Source: Pseudofrankia coriaricola (GTDB taxonomy: Bacteria > Actinomycetota > Actinomycetes > Frankiales > Frankiaceae). Taken from it: a stretch of 64,000 nt of DNA. The stretch lies in NCBI RefSeq assembly GCF_001854805.1, contig NZ_MBLO01000005.1, positions 1-64,000 of the forward strand, in the 5' to 3' direction. Both the position numbers and the translations under genes were made by a program. Every line of letters begins with the position of its first letter. The stretch's first letter is position 1. Below the pieces are notes generated by a model. It ran no database searches. It was given only the letters and a program-made list of their open reading frames with translations, and was not told the DNA's origin. This document shows positions 9,817-18,630 of this stretch, one piece after another.

Positions 9817-9874
9817 CGAGCGCGGCGGTATCCGTGGCCCGTGGGAACGCCGGCTTCGCGCCGCCTGTCGCCGG

Positions 9875-10189
9875 CTACTGGCGTTGGCCGGCGGCGACCG
9901 CGCCAGCGAAGAAGAGCGCTGCCGCGATCGGGTAGCCGGCGACGAGGTCGACCAGGCCTGAGGGCTGGCCGCCGAACACCTCCCAGCGCGCCAGCAGGTG
10001 CGCCAGGGCGACGACGGCACCGACGGCCATCAGGACCTGGCCCGCACGGATGATCCGCCGCCTGCGGCGATATCGCGCACGCCGCTCGGTCGCCTTGCGT
10101 TCCGCCGCTGTCAGTCCACCACCCGTCCGCGCCGCCTTGACCGTGCGAGGTTCTTCGGCTTCTCCGGGACCACAGATGCCCAGAGACAT
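9875..10189 (-). CDS. Small two-helix membrane protein, unknown function
   Basis: 104 residues if started at ATG 10189; an in-frame start at 10252 is possible but leaves almost no leader. An arginine-rich stretch (about 33-47, ERRARYRRRRR) is followed by two hydrophobic helices. No known family is recognised. The promoter carries the same bipartite BlaI-type motif as the leftward gene at the window start (10261-10284). It may thus be a member of that regulon. It lies downstream of, and on the same strand as, the multicopper oxidase. Confidence 0.55.
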   Translation of the reverse strand: MSLGICGPGEAEEPRTVKAARTGGGLTAAERKATERRARYRRRRRIIRAGQVLMAVGAVVALAHLLARWEVFGGQPSGLVDLVAGYPIAAALFFAGAVAAGQRQ

Positions 10190-10260
10190 CGTCGGACCAC
10201 CCCCACCGAGACGAGGGCCAGCACAGCGGCCGACAAGCCGCGGTGGGCCCACACCAGGCC

Positions 10261-10284
10261 GTAGTACTAGAAGCGAAAGTAGAA
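10261..10284 (-). promoter_or_regulatory. Second copy of the GTAGTACTAG-N7-AGTAGAA motif
   Basis: The 10-base block GTAGTACTAG at 10261-10270 and AGTAGAA at 10278-10284 are identical, with identical spacing, to those at 590-613. The motif is placed about 70 bp upstream of the small membrane protein start. It is a candidate BlaI-family operator. Confidence 0.55.
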
Positions 10285-10349
10285 CTGCGCGAGGAGGCCG
10301 ACGGCTTGGCGGGCCGGGAGCGGCCCGCCGAGCCGAGGTCGGGCTGGTG

Positions 10350-11957
10350 TCAGGTGACGTAGGACAGGATGGTCATCATGCCGGCCGCCGCGTGGTAGGC
10401 GTTGTGGCAGTGGATCATCCACTGGCCCGGGTTGTCGGCGTCGAACTCGACTGCGACCGTGCCCATCGGCGGGACCAGCACGGTGTCCTTGCGGACCCCG
10501 TTCGAGGTCGGCGCGAGCACCGCGAAGGTGTGCCCGTGCAGGTGCATCGGATGGGCCATCATCGTGGCGTTCTGGAACACCAGCCGGATCCGCTGGCCCT
10601 GGTGGACCCGCAGCTCGGACGGGTGGTTGGCGGCCGGGTCGCCGGCGGAGTCGTCGAAGGACCTACCGTTGATCGTCCACCGGTAGTCGGTCGGGTCCGC
10701 GCCCAGGCGCAGCGTGATCACCTGGTCGGGCTCGCGGGCGGGCAGGGCGTCGGCGGCGGTGGGGTGGAGGTCCGCGTAGGTCAGCAGCCGGCCGTTCAGC
10801 TCCGCCGGCCGGTCGGCCGGGTTCGGTATCGGGCCGGCGGCCGTGCGCAGCACCGCCATCGCGATGCCGTCCTTGCCCTCCGGCGCCGCCATCAGCGGGA
10901 AGACCCCGGTCCCGGCGGTGATCTCCACGTCGTAGCGCTCGCCCATCGCGACCATCAGCGTGTCGACGTCCACCGGCCGCACCGGCCGTCCGTCGGCCGC
11001 GACGACCGTGAGCCGGTGCCCGCCGACACCGAACCGGAACACCGTGTCCGAGCCGGCGTTGACCAGCCGCAGCCGAATCCGCTGCCCCGGCTGCGCAGAC
11101 AGCACATAGGGCTGCTCCGGCAGCCGGCCGTTGACCAGGTAGGCCGGGTAGGCGACATCACCGGTGTCTGCTCCGAGCGGGCCCATCCCGCCGCCGCCCA
11201 TGTTCATCCCGGGCATCCCGCCCGAGCCGCCAGCTCCTCCCATGCCGGCCATGCCCGCCATACCCCTGGCCTGCAGGTCCTCGAGGACCTGGTCGGGTGA
11301 TCGGCCCAGGCCGTCGGTCCAGTCATCGACCATGAGCACGGCGTCCGTGTCGTCGTCACGCGGCGCCGTCGAGTCCTCGACCACGAGCGGCGCGTACAGA
11401 CCGGTGTCGAGCTGGGTCCCGACGTGGCTGTGGAAGAAGTAGGTGCCCGGGGTCGACGGCACGGTGAAGTCGTACGTGAACGACCCGCCCGGCGGGATCG
11501 CCGAGCCGGAGGCCCCAGGCGCGCCGTCCATGTCGTTGCGCAGCTCCAGGCCATGCCAGTGCAGCGACGTCTCCACCGGAAGCTGGTTACGCAACGTCAG
11601 ACGCAGCCGGTCACCCACCTGGACCCGCAGCTCCGGGCCGGGCACGGTGCCGTCCAGCGTCCAGGTGGTCACGGTCTTTCCGCCGAGGTCGATCTTTGCG
11701 GGGCGGGCGGTGATGGTCCTGGTCACGGTGCGGCCGCTGGCCGGCCGGGCCCGCTCGGTGGCAAGGACGGCCGCTGAGGACGGCGCCACCAGTTGGCCAC
11801 CGGTGTCGTCGCCACCGCGGGCCAGACGGGTGACGACACCGGCGGTCACCGCGGCGAGCGCGACGACGGCGACGAGGACGACGACGAGCACCCGGCGGCC
11901 GCGACGTCCTGGCGCGCCGGCGACAGCCCCCGACGGGGCTGAAAGTTGGGAAGACAT
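10350..11957 (-). CDS. Multicopper oxidase (CueO/laccase type)
   Basis: 535 residues with an N-terminal hydrophobic anchor (about 23-42) after a basic start. All four copper-ligand motifs are present: H133-W-H135-G, H176-S-H178, HPMHLHGH, and the C-terminal HCHNAYHAAAGM. The last ends in Met, as expected for the axial ligand of the type-1 copper. A Gly/Met-rich insertion near residues 225-255 (MAGMAGMGG, MPGMNMGGGGM) resembles the methionine-rich copper-binding region of CueO. It probably oxidises Cu(I) or phenolics outside the membrane for copper tolerance. Start: ATG 11957 with GGAG upstream; an upstream ATG at 12011 lacks one. Confidence 0.93.
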   Translation of the reverse strand: MSSQLSAPSGAVAGAPGRRGRRVLVVVLVAVVALAAVTAGVVTRLARGGDDTGGQLVAPSSAAVLATERARPASGRTVTRTITARPAKIDLGGKTVTTWTLDGTVPGPELRVQVGDRLRLTLRNQLPVETSLHWHGLELRNDMDGAPGASGSAIPPGGSFTYDFTVPSTPGTYFFHSHVGTQLDTGLYAPLVVEDSTAPRDDDTDAVLMVDDWTDGLGRSPDQVLEDLQARGMAGMAGMGGAGGSGGMPGMNMGGGGMGPLGADTGDVAYPAYLVNGRLPEQPYVLSAQPGQRIRLRLVNAGSDTVFRFGVGGHRLTVVAADGRPVRPVDVDTLMVAMGERYDVEITAGTGVFPLMAAPEGKDGIAMAVLRTAAGPIPNPADRPAELNGRLLTYADLHPTAADALPAREPDQVITLRLGADPTDYRWTINGRSFDDSAGDPAANHPSELRVHQGQRIRLVFQNATMMAHPMHLHGHTFAVLAPTSNGVRKDTVLVPPMGTVAVEFDADNPGQWMIHCHNAYHAAAGMMTILSYVT

Positions 11958-12061
11958 GCAGGTTCTCCAGACGAGGAAACCCGGGCACGACCGGACAACG
12001 GACCGGTCCAAGCACCTGCCCGGGCGAACGGATCAGGGCATCGAGAAGCCGAGAACCGCTT

Positions 12062-12676
12062 CTACGTCCGCAGAACACACAGCCGCGCGAGCGCGGCGGC
12101 CGGCCGCGGCGGCCGGTCGGCGGCCCAGCCCGCGCGCATGCCCGGCGACATCAGGCCACCGACCTGCCCCGCGGGCCCTCGCCCGATCCGCCGCAGGAAC
12201 GGCACAGCCAGCGACAGCGCGACCAGCGTCAACACCGCCAGGCACATCACGCCACCGACGTGGCCGGGCATCCCGCCCGCGCCCGTCTCGCCCGGCGCCG
12301 CCGCAGCGGCCATCGCCGACGCCGCCAGACCCGTGGCCAGGTTCCCGTCGGCGGGCCGCGCCATGGCCGCGCCCGTCATCGATGCCGCCTCGTCGATGGA
12401 GAGGTGGCCTGGCATCGTCACGGCGGACACGCCACCGCCACCCGCGGTCATGGCAGAGTGCCCGGCCATCGCCGGGGCCAGGCCGGCGTGCATCACGACC
12501 AGGGCAAGCAGCAGCGCCGCGACCGCGAGCCCGCTCGCTAGCGCCCCAAGCGACGCAGGCCAGCCGGTCCAGCCTGACACGTGCTCCCGCGTCAGCGGGC
12601 CCGCCCCGGGTGAACCATCCGGGACAGCGGTGGCTGGCGCCGCGAGCATCGTGGTCGGCTCCCCCTCCGTCGACAT
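12062..12676 (-). CDS. Met/His-containing membrane protein, probably copper-related
   Basis: About 204 residues with a hydrophobic helix near 45-65 and another near 150-175 (VGGVMCLAVLTLVALSLAVPFL). The region between is rich in Ala, Met and Gly, with scattered His. It resembles small Met/His membrane proteins often encoded beside copper genes, but I cannot name a family with certainty. It lies upstream of the multicopper oxidase on the same strand with a gap of about 100 bp. The start is uncertain: ATG 12676, or TTG 12697 with a poorly spaced AAGG. Confidence 0.5.
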   Translation of the reverse strand: MSTEGEPTTMLAAPATAVPDGSPGAGPLTREHVSGWTGWPASLGALASGLAVAALLLALVVMHAGLAPAMAGHSAMTAGGGGVSAVTMPGHLSIDEAASMTGAAMARPADGNLATGLAASAMAAAAAPGETGAGGMPGHVGGVMCLAVLTLVALSLAVPFLRRIGRGPAGQVGGLMSPGMRAGWAADRPPRPAAALARLCVLRT

Positions 12677-12816
12677 CGATGATAGTGCCGTTATCAACCT
12701 TCAGGTGATCCGAGAAGGTCCCGTATCGCCATGACCAATGGGGCAGGCCCAGGACGTGGTGCGTGACTCGGGCTCCGCCGGGCGTCCGGAAAGGATGCCG
12801 GTAAGAATGGCGGCTG

Positions 12817-13020
12817 GTGAGCCTGCCCCGTCGCATATCCAGCGCGCGGGTCCTCGCGTGGGCGCGGACCTTGCTGCTGGTCGGCGTGGTGTTGCTCGGC
12901 CTCATGCTGATGCATGGCGGCTTGTCCATCGAGCGGAGTCCTACGCCCGCTGCCGGCGCGGCCATTGCCACACATCCGGTCGCGCGCCTCGCCACTGACA
13001 TGGCCGCATCGACGGACCGG
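12817..13020 (+). pseudogene. Short membrane protein fragment joined to kdpD remnant
   Basis: A GTG start (MSLPRRISSARVLAWARTLL) leads into one transmembrane helix with a LMLMHGGL motif. This is similar in style to the start of the neighbouring Met/His membrane protein. At about 13020 the coding signal changes frame and becomes the membrane part of KdpD. The protein therefore appears truncated by the junction. Confidence 0.4.
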
Positions 13021-13735
13021 ACCGCTCGTCGGCGGGCTCTACCCGGCCGTGGTCACCGCGGTGGGAGCGGGCCTGCTCGCTGACTGGTTCTTCACCCCGC
13101 CCGTGCATTCGCTGTTCGTCCGCGGCCCGCTCAACGTCGTCGCGCTCACCGTCTTCCTCGTCGTCGCGCTCGCCGTCAGCGGCGTCGTGGAGGCCTCGGC
13201 CCGCTACGTCGGCGAGGCCGCCCGGGCCCGCGCCGAGGCGGCGATGCTCACTACGCTGTCCGGAAGCCTCATCGCCGGCCAGGTGGCGCTGCCAGTACTG
13301 CTCGACCGCGTCCGGGAGAGCTTCGCCGTCGAGTCGGTGACCCTCCTCCAACGCGGCGAGACAGGCGTCGCCCCCTCCCGCGACACCTGGGCTCTGGTCG
13401 GATTCCGCGGATTCCCGCCGTGCCTGGACCCGGACGACGCGGACACCGTCGTGCCCATCAGCCGGGACCTCACCCTGGCGCTGCGCGGCAGGGTCCTGCC
13501 CGCCTCCGACCGAAGCGTGCTGGCTGCCTTTCGCCGCGCAGGCCGCCGTCGCGCTCGAGCACCGCAGGCTCTCGACGAAGGCGGAGGAGGCGGCCGCCGC
13601 CGCGGCCACCGACCGCACCCGCACGGCGCTGCTCACATCTGTCGCCCCGATCACCCCGGCGGGAACCCATCTCGCACCGGCACGGCAGACCACGCCCTCC
13701 CGGCGTTCCTGCCACCGAGGCCTCGACGATAGTGC
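13018..13735 (+). pseudogene. kdpD sensor-kinase remnant (membrane plus GAF part)
   Basis: One frame encodes the second half of the four-helix DUF4118 membrane module (GLYPAVVTAVGAGLLADWFF). A coiled linker and GAF-like domain follow (SVTLLQRGETG, DADTVVPI). An extra T near 13530 (GCCTTTCGCC for the expected GCCTTCGCC) shifts the frame. The continuation AVALEHRRLSTKAEE lies in another frame. The histidine box after RTALL is degenerate (no SHDLRTP). The N-terminal KdpD domain, the kinase core and any kdpE are absent. This is a dead fragment of a potassium/turgor two-component sensor. Confidence 0.75.
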
Positions 13736-13975
13736 CCGCAACGACCTCCTGGCCGGCCTGATCTTGCAGCGGCTCTGTCCACCTCCCGCCCGCGGTGGCC
13801 CGTCCGCGTACTCCGGCCGGCGCAGCGAGCCGATCACGGCGCGCCGCGGCCAGGTCCCGTTTCTCGGAGGCCAGCACGTCGAGGACCTGGCCGTCGCATC
13901 GGCCCAGCTCACAGACCCAGGCCGACTTTTCGCACCCCACAGGGCTGATGGGATGGCCAGTCGTCGGCCGTCTGG
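13736..13975. other. Gap with no firm gene
   Basis: A minus-strand frame starting with a GTG overlapping the MerR-like stop (13979) is open here, but it has no recognisable domain and runs through the kdpD remnant antisense. I see no convincing gene. Confidence 0.3.
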
Positions 13976-14356
13976 TCACCCGGGCGCGGACCCACGGCGG
14001 CCAGTGGGGTCACGCTTTTCCAGGGCGGCCACCCTGGCCTCAAGGTCGTCGATCCGATGCTGGAGCAGCTCGACCAGCGCCTCCTCGCCGAGGCGCTTCT
14101 CCCACTTCCGGCGCAGCCGCGGGGACTCGCCAGCCCGCGCCGCGACCATCGCCAGCGGTACCAGGCGCTGCGGACCGTGTGGGCCGTCGACCAGACGAGA
14201 GGGGATGAGATCCCCGCGGTACCAGGTCCGCAACGCGGCACGGGACACGCCGGTCCTGGCGGCGGCCTCCTGGAGGGTCACCCAGTCGGAGTCCTCCAGT
14301 CGGGAAGCGAGTTCTCGCTCGACGTCCCACTGATCCAGACGATCGTCCCAGTTCAC
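13976..14356 (-). CDS. MerR-like helix-turn-helix protein
   Basis: 126 residues. An HTH of the MerR/excisionase type lies at about 25-75 (VTLQEAAARTGVSRAALRTW, then a wing with PHGPQRLV). A C-terminal helix with a heptad pattern follows (LVELLQHRIDDLEARVAALE), probably a dimerising coiled coil. There are no cysteine metal ligands. It is divergent from the Clp N-domain gene across about 70 bp that contains an AT-rich stretch (TATTATTAGCATGGTATTG), so it is likely the regulator of both. This is reminiscent of HspR-type control of chaperones, but it is not HspR itself. Confidence 0.75.
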   Translation of the reverse strand: MNWDDRLDQWDVERELASRLEDSDWVTLQEAAARTGVSRAALRTWYRGDLIPSRLVDGPHGPQRLVPLAMVAARAGESPRLRRKWEKRLGEEALVELLQHRIDDLEARVAALEKRDPTGRRGSAPG

Positions 14357-14427
14357 GGCTACCTCCTCATCGAGCCTATTATTAGCATGGTATTGACCGG
14401 GTTAGAAGGCGGGCCGATGCTGGCCTC

Positions 14428-15555
14428 ATGTTCGAGCGATTCACCACTCAAGCCCGCCACGTCGTCGTCCTCGCCCAGGAGGAGGCCCGTGGACTCGATC
14501 ACAACTACATCGGCACCGAACACGTCCTGCTCGGGCTGCTTGGCGAGACCGACGGCATCGCCGCGCGCGCCCTCGCCGAGATCGACCTGCCGATCGACAT
14601 GACCCGGGCACGCGTCGTCGCGGCCGTCGGACGGGGCAAGAAGCCCCTGCAGGGCCACATCCCGTTCACTCCCCGGGCCAAGAAGGTCCTGGAGAAGTCA
14701 CTACGGGAGGCGCTCGGCCTGCGGCACAACTACATCGGGACCGAACACGTCCTGCTCGGCCTGCTGGAGCTCAACGAGGGTCTGGCCGCGCGCATGCTGA
14801 GCGAGTGGAAGGTGGACAGCCGGGAGCTGCGCGCGCGAGTTCTCGCGCTCATCGCCGCGGACGGGGCCGACAGAGCGACCGGACGGCGGCGGCACGGTGC
14901 GCTCGCCGATGTCGACAGCGGCGTCCTCGGCATCGAGGAGGAAGAGCCGCGCCGCACCGCGGCGGCGATGGCCAGCATCTCGGGTGCGGGCGGCTATGCC
15001 GGTCATGACCCGGTCGGCTCGCACCACCTGTTGTTGGCCCTGCTCAGTGATCCCGCCAGTGCGGCGACCAGGACGCTGACGGGCCTCGGCCTCGACCTCT
15101 CGGCCGCCCGCGACGCCCTGCTCCGCGCCGAGCTGACTGGCACGTCGGACGAGCTGCCGGAAATAGCCGGGCGCCGCGGGATGTCGCTGCGCCTGACCGA
15201 CGCCGCTGTCGTGGTCGAGGCCACCGATCGCCGGCTGCTGGGCCTGGCTCGCCTCGCCTTCGGCGCGTTGAGCGGCCGCCGTGCCTCCCCGGACCCCGGA
15301 CCGGTGGCCGATGCCGACGCCGACGCCGGCGCTTCCTCGGACACCGAAGGTGAACCCGCCGCCGAGCCGTTGCTCAGCGGTGCGGATGCCGTCGCCGGCA
15401 GCCTGTCCGCCGTGTGGAAGGCATTGGAGGCCAGCCTGGAGGACATCCGCTCCCGCGCCGCGGCGGCGGGACGACCACACGCCTCGTCAGACGGCACCGA
15501 CGAGACGACCACCGCGCAGCCCGACGACGAGCAGCCCGCGCAGCCACTGGCGTAG
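14428..15555 (+). CDS. Clp N-domain protein without ATPase domain
   Basis: 375 residues. Two clear Clp_N repeats lie at about 3-60 and 75-130; each contains the near-identical HNYIGTEHVLLGLL. A third, diverged repeat (about 185-235, GSHHLLLALLSDP) follows, then an acidic Ala/Asp-rich tail. The AAA+ modules of ClpC are absent and the length does not allow them. The protein may act as a substrate-recognition or adaptor mimic of the ClpC N-domain. This is inference. Start: ATG 14428. The gene is divergent from the MerR-like gene. Confidence 0.85.
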   Translation: MFERFTTQARHVVVLAQEEARGLDHNYIGTEHVLLGLLGETDGIAARALAEIDLPIDMTRARVVAAVGRGKKPLQGHIPFTPRAKKVLEKSLREALGLRHNYIGTEHVLLGLLELNEGLAARMLSEWKVDSRELRARVLALIAADGADRATGRRRHGALADVDSGVLGIEEEEPRRTAAAMASISGAGGYAGHDPVGSHHLLLALLSDPASAATRTLTGLGLDLSAARDALLRAELTGTSDELPEIAGRRGMSLRLTDAAVVVEATDRRLLGLARLAFGALSGRRASPDPGPVADADADAGASSDTEGEPAAEPLLSGADAVAGSLSAVWKALEASLEDIRSRAAAAGRPHASSDGTDETTTAQPDDEQPAQPLA

Positions 15556-15753
15556 CGGGGCAGGCTCCACTCGGCCCACACCGACACCAGCGACGTCATC
15601 GGCCAAGCCCTCCAGGGCGGTGGCCGCTGTCCAGGGGAGCGGAATCCTGGCGCCCCGGTAGCGGTAACGGGTGACCGTCACGGTGGCCGGGTTGAACAGG
15701 CTGATCCCGTTCTGCGTTTTCTGCAACGAGATCATCATCGCGTGGATCTTCAT
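15487..15753 (-). CDS. Possible small hypothetical protein
   Basis: An 88-codon frame with good GC3 and a less biased N-terminus (MKIHAMMISLQKTQNGISLF). No family is recognised. It overlaps the 3' end of the Clp N-domain gene and its start lies beside a hairpin, so it may be spurious. Confidence 0.25.
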   Translation of the reverse strand: MKIHAMMISLQKTQNGISLFNPATVTVTRYRYRGARIPLPWTAATALEGLADDVAGVGVGRVEPAPLRQWLRGLLVVGLRGGRLVGAV

Positions 15754-15774
15754 CTGGCTAGCCGAAGATCCACG
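15741..15774. terminator. Hairpin between convergent genes
   Basis: CGTGGATCTTC (15741-15751) pairs perfectly with GAAGATCCACG (15764-15774) over a 12-base loop. The site lies between the Clp N-domain gene and the convergent epoxide hydrolase gene, so it could stop transcription in both directions. Confidence 0.6.
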
Positions 15775-15783
15775 GGAAGCTCC

Positions 15784-16896
15784 CTAGCGCAGAGGCCGGA
15801 AGAATGCCCGTACGTCATCCACGAAGATGTCCGGCACCTCCATCGCGGGGAAGTGCCCGCCGCGGGGGAGTTCGGTCCAGTGCACGATGTTGAAGAATCG
15901 CTCGGCGTGCGGCCGGAGCGACCGGACCAGTTCTCCCGGGTAATTGGCCACTCCGGTTGGCACGGAGACCCGTCGCTGCGGCACCATCGTCTCCGGGGCC
16001 TGGCGTCGCTCCCAGTACAGACGGGCCGACGACGCTCCGGTGAGGTTCACCCAGTAGACCATCACGTTGGTCAGCATCTGGTCCTTGGTGAGGACAAAGC
16101 TGCCGCCGGACTGGTCGGTCCATTCGTAAAACTTCTCGATGATCCAGGCCGCCAGCCCGGCCGGCGAGTCGTCGAGCAGGTAACCGATCGCCTGTGGTCT
16201 GGTCCCCTGAATCGCGTCGTAGCCGCCGCCAGCGCGTCCCATCCGCCGCGCCCACGCTGTTGGGGGAGCGGCCGCCTCGCCGCTGGGCGGCGGCACGTTC
16301 ATCAGGTTGACGTGCAAGCCAAGGACGCGTTCCGGGCGCAACTCAGCCATGTTGTAGGAGACGATCGCGCCCCAGTCCCCGCCCTGGACGCCGTAGCGCT
16401 GGTAGCCGAGCCGGTCGGCGATCTCACCGAAGGCGGCGGCGATCCGCCGGGGGTTCCAGCCCGCCTCCGTGGTCGGGCCGGAGAACCCGTAACCGGGCAG
16501 CGAGGGCACCACTAGGTGGAACGCATCGGCAGGGTCAGCCGGATCGGACAGCGGGTCGATCACGTCGAGGAACTCGACTACGGAACCAGGCCAGCCGTGG
16601 GTCAGGAACAACGGGACGGCCGTCTTGTGACGCGACCGAATGTGCAGGAAGTGGAAACGCTGGCCCTCGACCGTCGTAATGAACTGCTCGTAGCGGTTCA
16701 GGCGGGCTTCGTGGACCCGCCAGTCATAGGAGTCCAGCCAGTAGCGGATGATCCTCTGGAGTACCTCCAGGGGGATGCCCTGCTCCCAGCCGATGCCCGG
16801 TATCTCGTTCGGAAGCCGCGTCCGCCGCAGACGCTCGGCCAGGTCGGTGAGCACGTCGGCCGGCACGTCGACCCGGAACGGATCTAGCTCTGTCAC
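15784..16896 (-). CDS. Epoxide hydrolase (EHN plus alpha/beta hydrolase)
   Basis: 370 residues. The N-terminal EHN segment (about 1-110) covers the cap-supporting region. It is followed by the oxyanion motif H100-G-W-P-G, SLPGYGFS, and the nucleophile motif GGD174WGA. The C-terminal catalytic His is in RGGHFPAMEVPD. The family opens epoxides to diols through an aspartyl ester. Start: GTG at 16896, where the conserved domain begins; no better ribosome site is visible, so the exact start is uncertain. It lies near the haloalkane dehalogenase, and the two could act in sequence on halohydrin or epoxide intermediates. That is only suggestive. Confidence 0.87.
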   Translation of the reverse strand: MTELDPFRVDVPADVLTDLAERLRRTRLPNEIPGIGWEQGIPLEVLQRIIRYWLDSYDWRVHEARLNRYEQFITTVEGQRFHFLHIRSRHKTAVPLFLTHGWPGSVVEFLDVIDPLSDPADPADAFHLVVPSLPGYGFSGPTTEAGWNPRRIAAAFGEIADRLGYQRYGVQGGDWGAIVSYNMAELRPERVLGLHVNLMNVPPPSGEAAAPPTAWARRMGRAGGGYDAIQGTRPQAIGYLLDDSPAGLAAWIIEKFYEWTDQSGGSFVLTKDQMLTNVMVYWVNLTGASSARLYWERRQAPETMVPQRRVSVPTGVANYPGELVRSLRPHAERFFNIVHWTELPRGGHFPAMEVPDIFVDDVRAFFRPLR

Positions 16897-16925
16897 TCTC
16901 GCGATGTTACCGAAGATGGCTGAGT

Positions 16926-17110
16926 TCAGGTCTCGCGCAGGATCTGGTAGAGGATGGCTTCTGTGTCGGCTGGCGGGGGCGCCTCGGTGACCAGGCGGTT
17001 CAGGATGTTCCAGTTCAGCCGCGCGGCGGGCTTGCTCAGGTACACGGCGGTGGCGTGCTGTTCGAGGTCGGCCACGTCGCGGAGCTCGTCTTCCGCGAGC
17101 TGACAGGGAG
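16926..17110 (-). pseudogene. C-terminal fragment of an unidentified protein
   Basis: A frame ending at 16926 gives a protein-like stretch (AVYLSKPAARLNWNILNRLV, then TEAILYQILRET) with good codon use but no start. The preceding 220 bp are not coherent coding. I could not assign a family. It is probably the tail of a broken gene; the remainder of 16897-17326 holds nothing else I can support. Confidence 0.35.
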
Positions 17111-17326
17111 GGCCGCGCGAGGCGCGCGGAGGCGCCGTGTCCACGGTATGCGTGGCCGGGGGTGGGGCGTGACCGGCAGAGCGGCCCTGGTCGCGCATGC
17201 CTACGTGACCGGTGTCCTCGCGCCCCGGCACGTGGCCACCCGCGCCGGCCACCAGTGGTGGCAGGCACGCTGCCGCGACGATCTCGGCGGTCTGCCGGGT
17301 CCGTTCTTGGAAACCGCCATAACCGC

Positions 17327-18193
17327 TCACCCAGCTGCTCGCAGGTCGTGCTTGTCCAGCCAGGAAGCGATGGCGGTGGCGATCGCTTCGGGCTGGTCCT
17401 CCGGGGTCTGGTGGCCGGAGGCAAGATCGTGCCCGGCGATGTCGAGACTGGCGATGTTGGCGGCGCACCAGTCGACGAGCTCCGGGCCCATCATCGCGCC
17501 GAAGAGGGGCTGGAACGTGATCAGCAGCTTGGGCACGTCGGTACTGGCCGCGAGCCAGTCGTCGTAGCGGTCGACCCTGGCCACGACGTCGGCCGGCTCC
17601 CCGTCCAGCGGCATCGATCGTGCCCAGCGCAGCAGCGGCCGGCGGCTGGCGAGCGTGGGATACGGCTTGCGATAGGTTTCGAAGTCCTCATCGGTGAGCC
17701 GGGCGACCATGGTGGGCAATGCCTCGATGAACGCGTTCTGGTCCAGCATCATCGTCTCGCCCATCCCGGGAGTCTTGATCGACCGGAACAGCTCGCGGCC
17801 GGCCTCGGGGAATTCCTGCCACGACATCGGCTTCACGATGGTCTCGGTGAACGCGATGCCCCGCACGCGGCCGGGATGGCGTGCGGCCCAGTCGAAGGCG
17901 AGCGCCCCGCCCCAGTCATGGCCGACCAGTACGACGTCGTCGAGACCGAGCGCGTCGAACCAGGCGTCCAGATAGTGGGCGTGATCGTCGAAGGTGTAGT
18001 CGATGTCCGGCTTGCCCGAGTCACCCATGCCGATCAGGTCCGGCGCCAGTCGTCTGCCTGGGTCGCCGACGGCCGACATGATGTGCCGCCACCCGTACGA
18101 CGACGTGGGATTGCCGTGCAGGAAGACGATCGGCGCCCCGGTGCCGGCCTCACGATAGAAGATCGTCGAGTCGAGAACATTCTTGGTAGGCAT
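17327..18193 (-). CDS. Haloalkane dehalogenase
   Basis: 288 residues with the alpha/beta hydrolase pattern of DhaA/LinB-like enzymes. HGN28PTSS supplies the halide-stabilising Asn, the nucleophile motif is GHD93W94GGALAF (Asp and the second halide-binding Trp), and the catalytic His lies in the C-terminal SGHQTPEDQP. It hydrolyses carbon-halogen bonds to alcohol plus halide. ATG 18193 has AAAGGAA upstream; the 72-codon upstream extension lacks homology. It follows the PPOX-class gene by 32 bp and is probably the third gene of the NmrA-PPOX operon. Confidence 0.9.
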   Translation of the reverse strand: MPTKNVLDSTIFYREAGTGAPIVFLHGNPTSSYGWRHIMSAVGDPGRRLAPDLIGMGDSGKPDIDYTFDDHAHYLDAWFDALGLDDVVLVGHDWGGALAFDWAARHPGRVRGIAFTETIVKPMSWQEFPEAGRELFRSIKTPGMGETMMLDQNAFIEALPTMVARLTDEDFETYRKPYPTLASRRPLLRWARSMPLDGEPADVVARVDRYDDWLAASTDVPKLLITFQPLFGAMMGPELVDWCAANIASLDIAGHDLASGHQTPEDQPEAIATAIASWLDKHDLRAAG

Positions 18194-18225
18194 GAGAGAT
18201 TCCTTTTGTCGCGTTGAGTGGAACG

Positions 18226-18630
18226 TCAGATGTTGAGGCTCGTCACCCGGTCCATCGCGATCTCGATCACGACTCGCCCTGGCGGATTGGGTGGCGGGGA
18301 CTGGTAGCGCCCGGTGTAGCGGCGCACCCCCTCGGCCACCCGGCGGGGATCGTCGGACACCGTGGCCGTGCCTTCGATCGTGATCCAGCGAAAACCCGCC
18401 ACCTGACAAAGAGCGGCGCGGCCACCTGGGTTTGCGGTCAGGTTCCTGGCCTTGCGCGAGGCGGCGACGGTCATCACCCTCGCCAGCCCCGCGTCGTCGT
18501 CCCAGGTGAAACGCACCACCACCACATGAGGAGAGCCGTCGGGCCGGACAGTCGTCAGCGTCGCGACGTTCGCCTCGGCCAGGAAATCCTCGGCCGAGGC
18601 CAACAACCGCTTCGCCTTCGCGCGGGTCAC
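18226..18630 (-). CDS. PPOX-class (F420/FMN-dependent) oxidoreductase
   Basis: 134 residues of the pyridoxamine-phosphate-oxidase-like split beta-barrel: ATLTTVRPDGSPHVVVVRF, NLTANPGGRAALCQV, and a C-terminal DRVTSLNI. Actinobacterial members commonly use F420. The GTG start at 18630 overlaps the NmrA stop (GTGA), so it is coupled. The substrate is unknown; reduction of unsaturated or aromatic metabolites is typical of the family. Confidence 0.82.
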   Translation of the reverse strand: MTRAKAKRLLASAEDFLAEANVATLTTVRPDGSPHVVVVRFTWDDDAGLARVMTVAASRKARNLTANPGGRAALCQVAGFRWITIEGTATVSDDPRRVAEGVRRYTGRYQSPPPNPPGRVVIEIAMDRVTSLNI

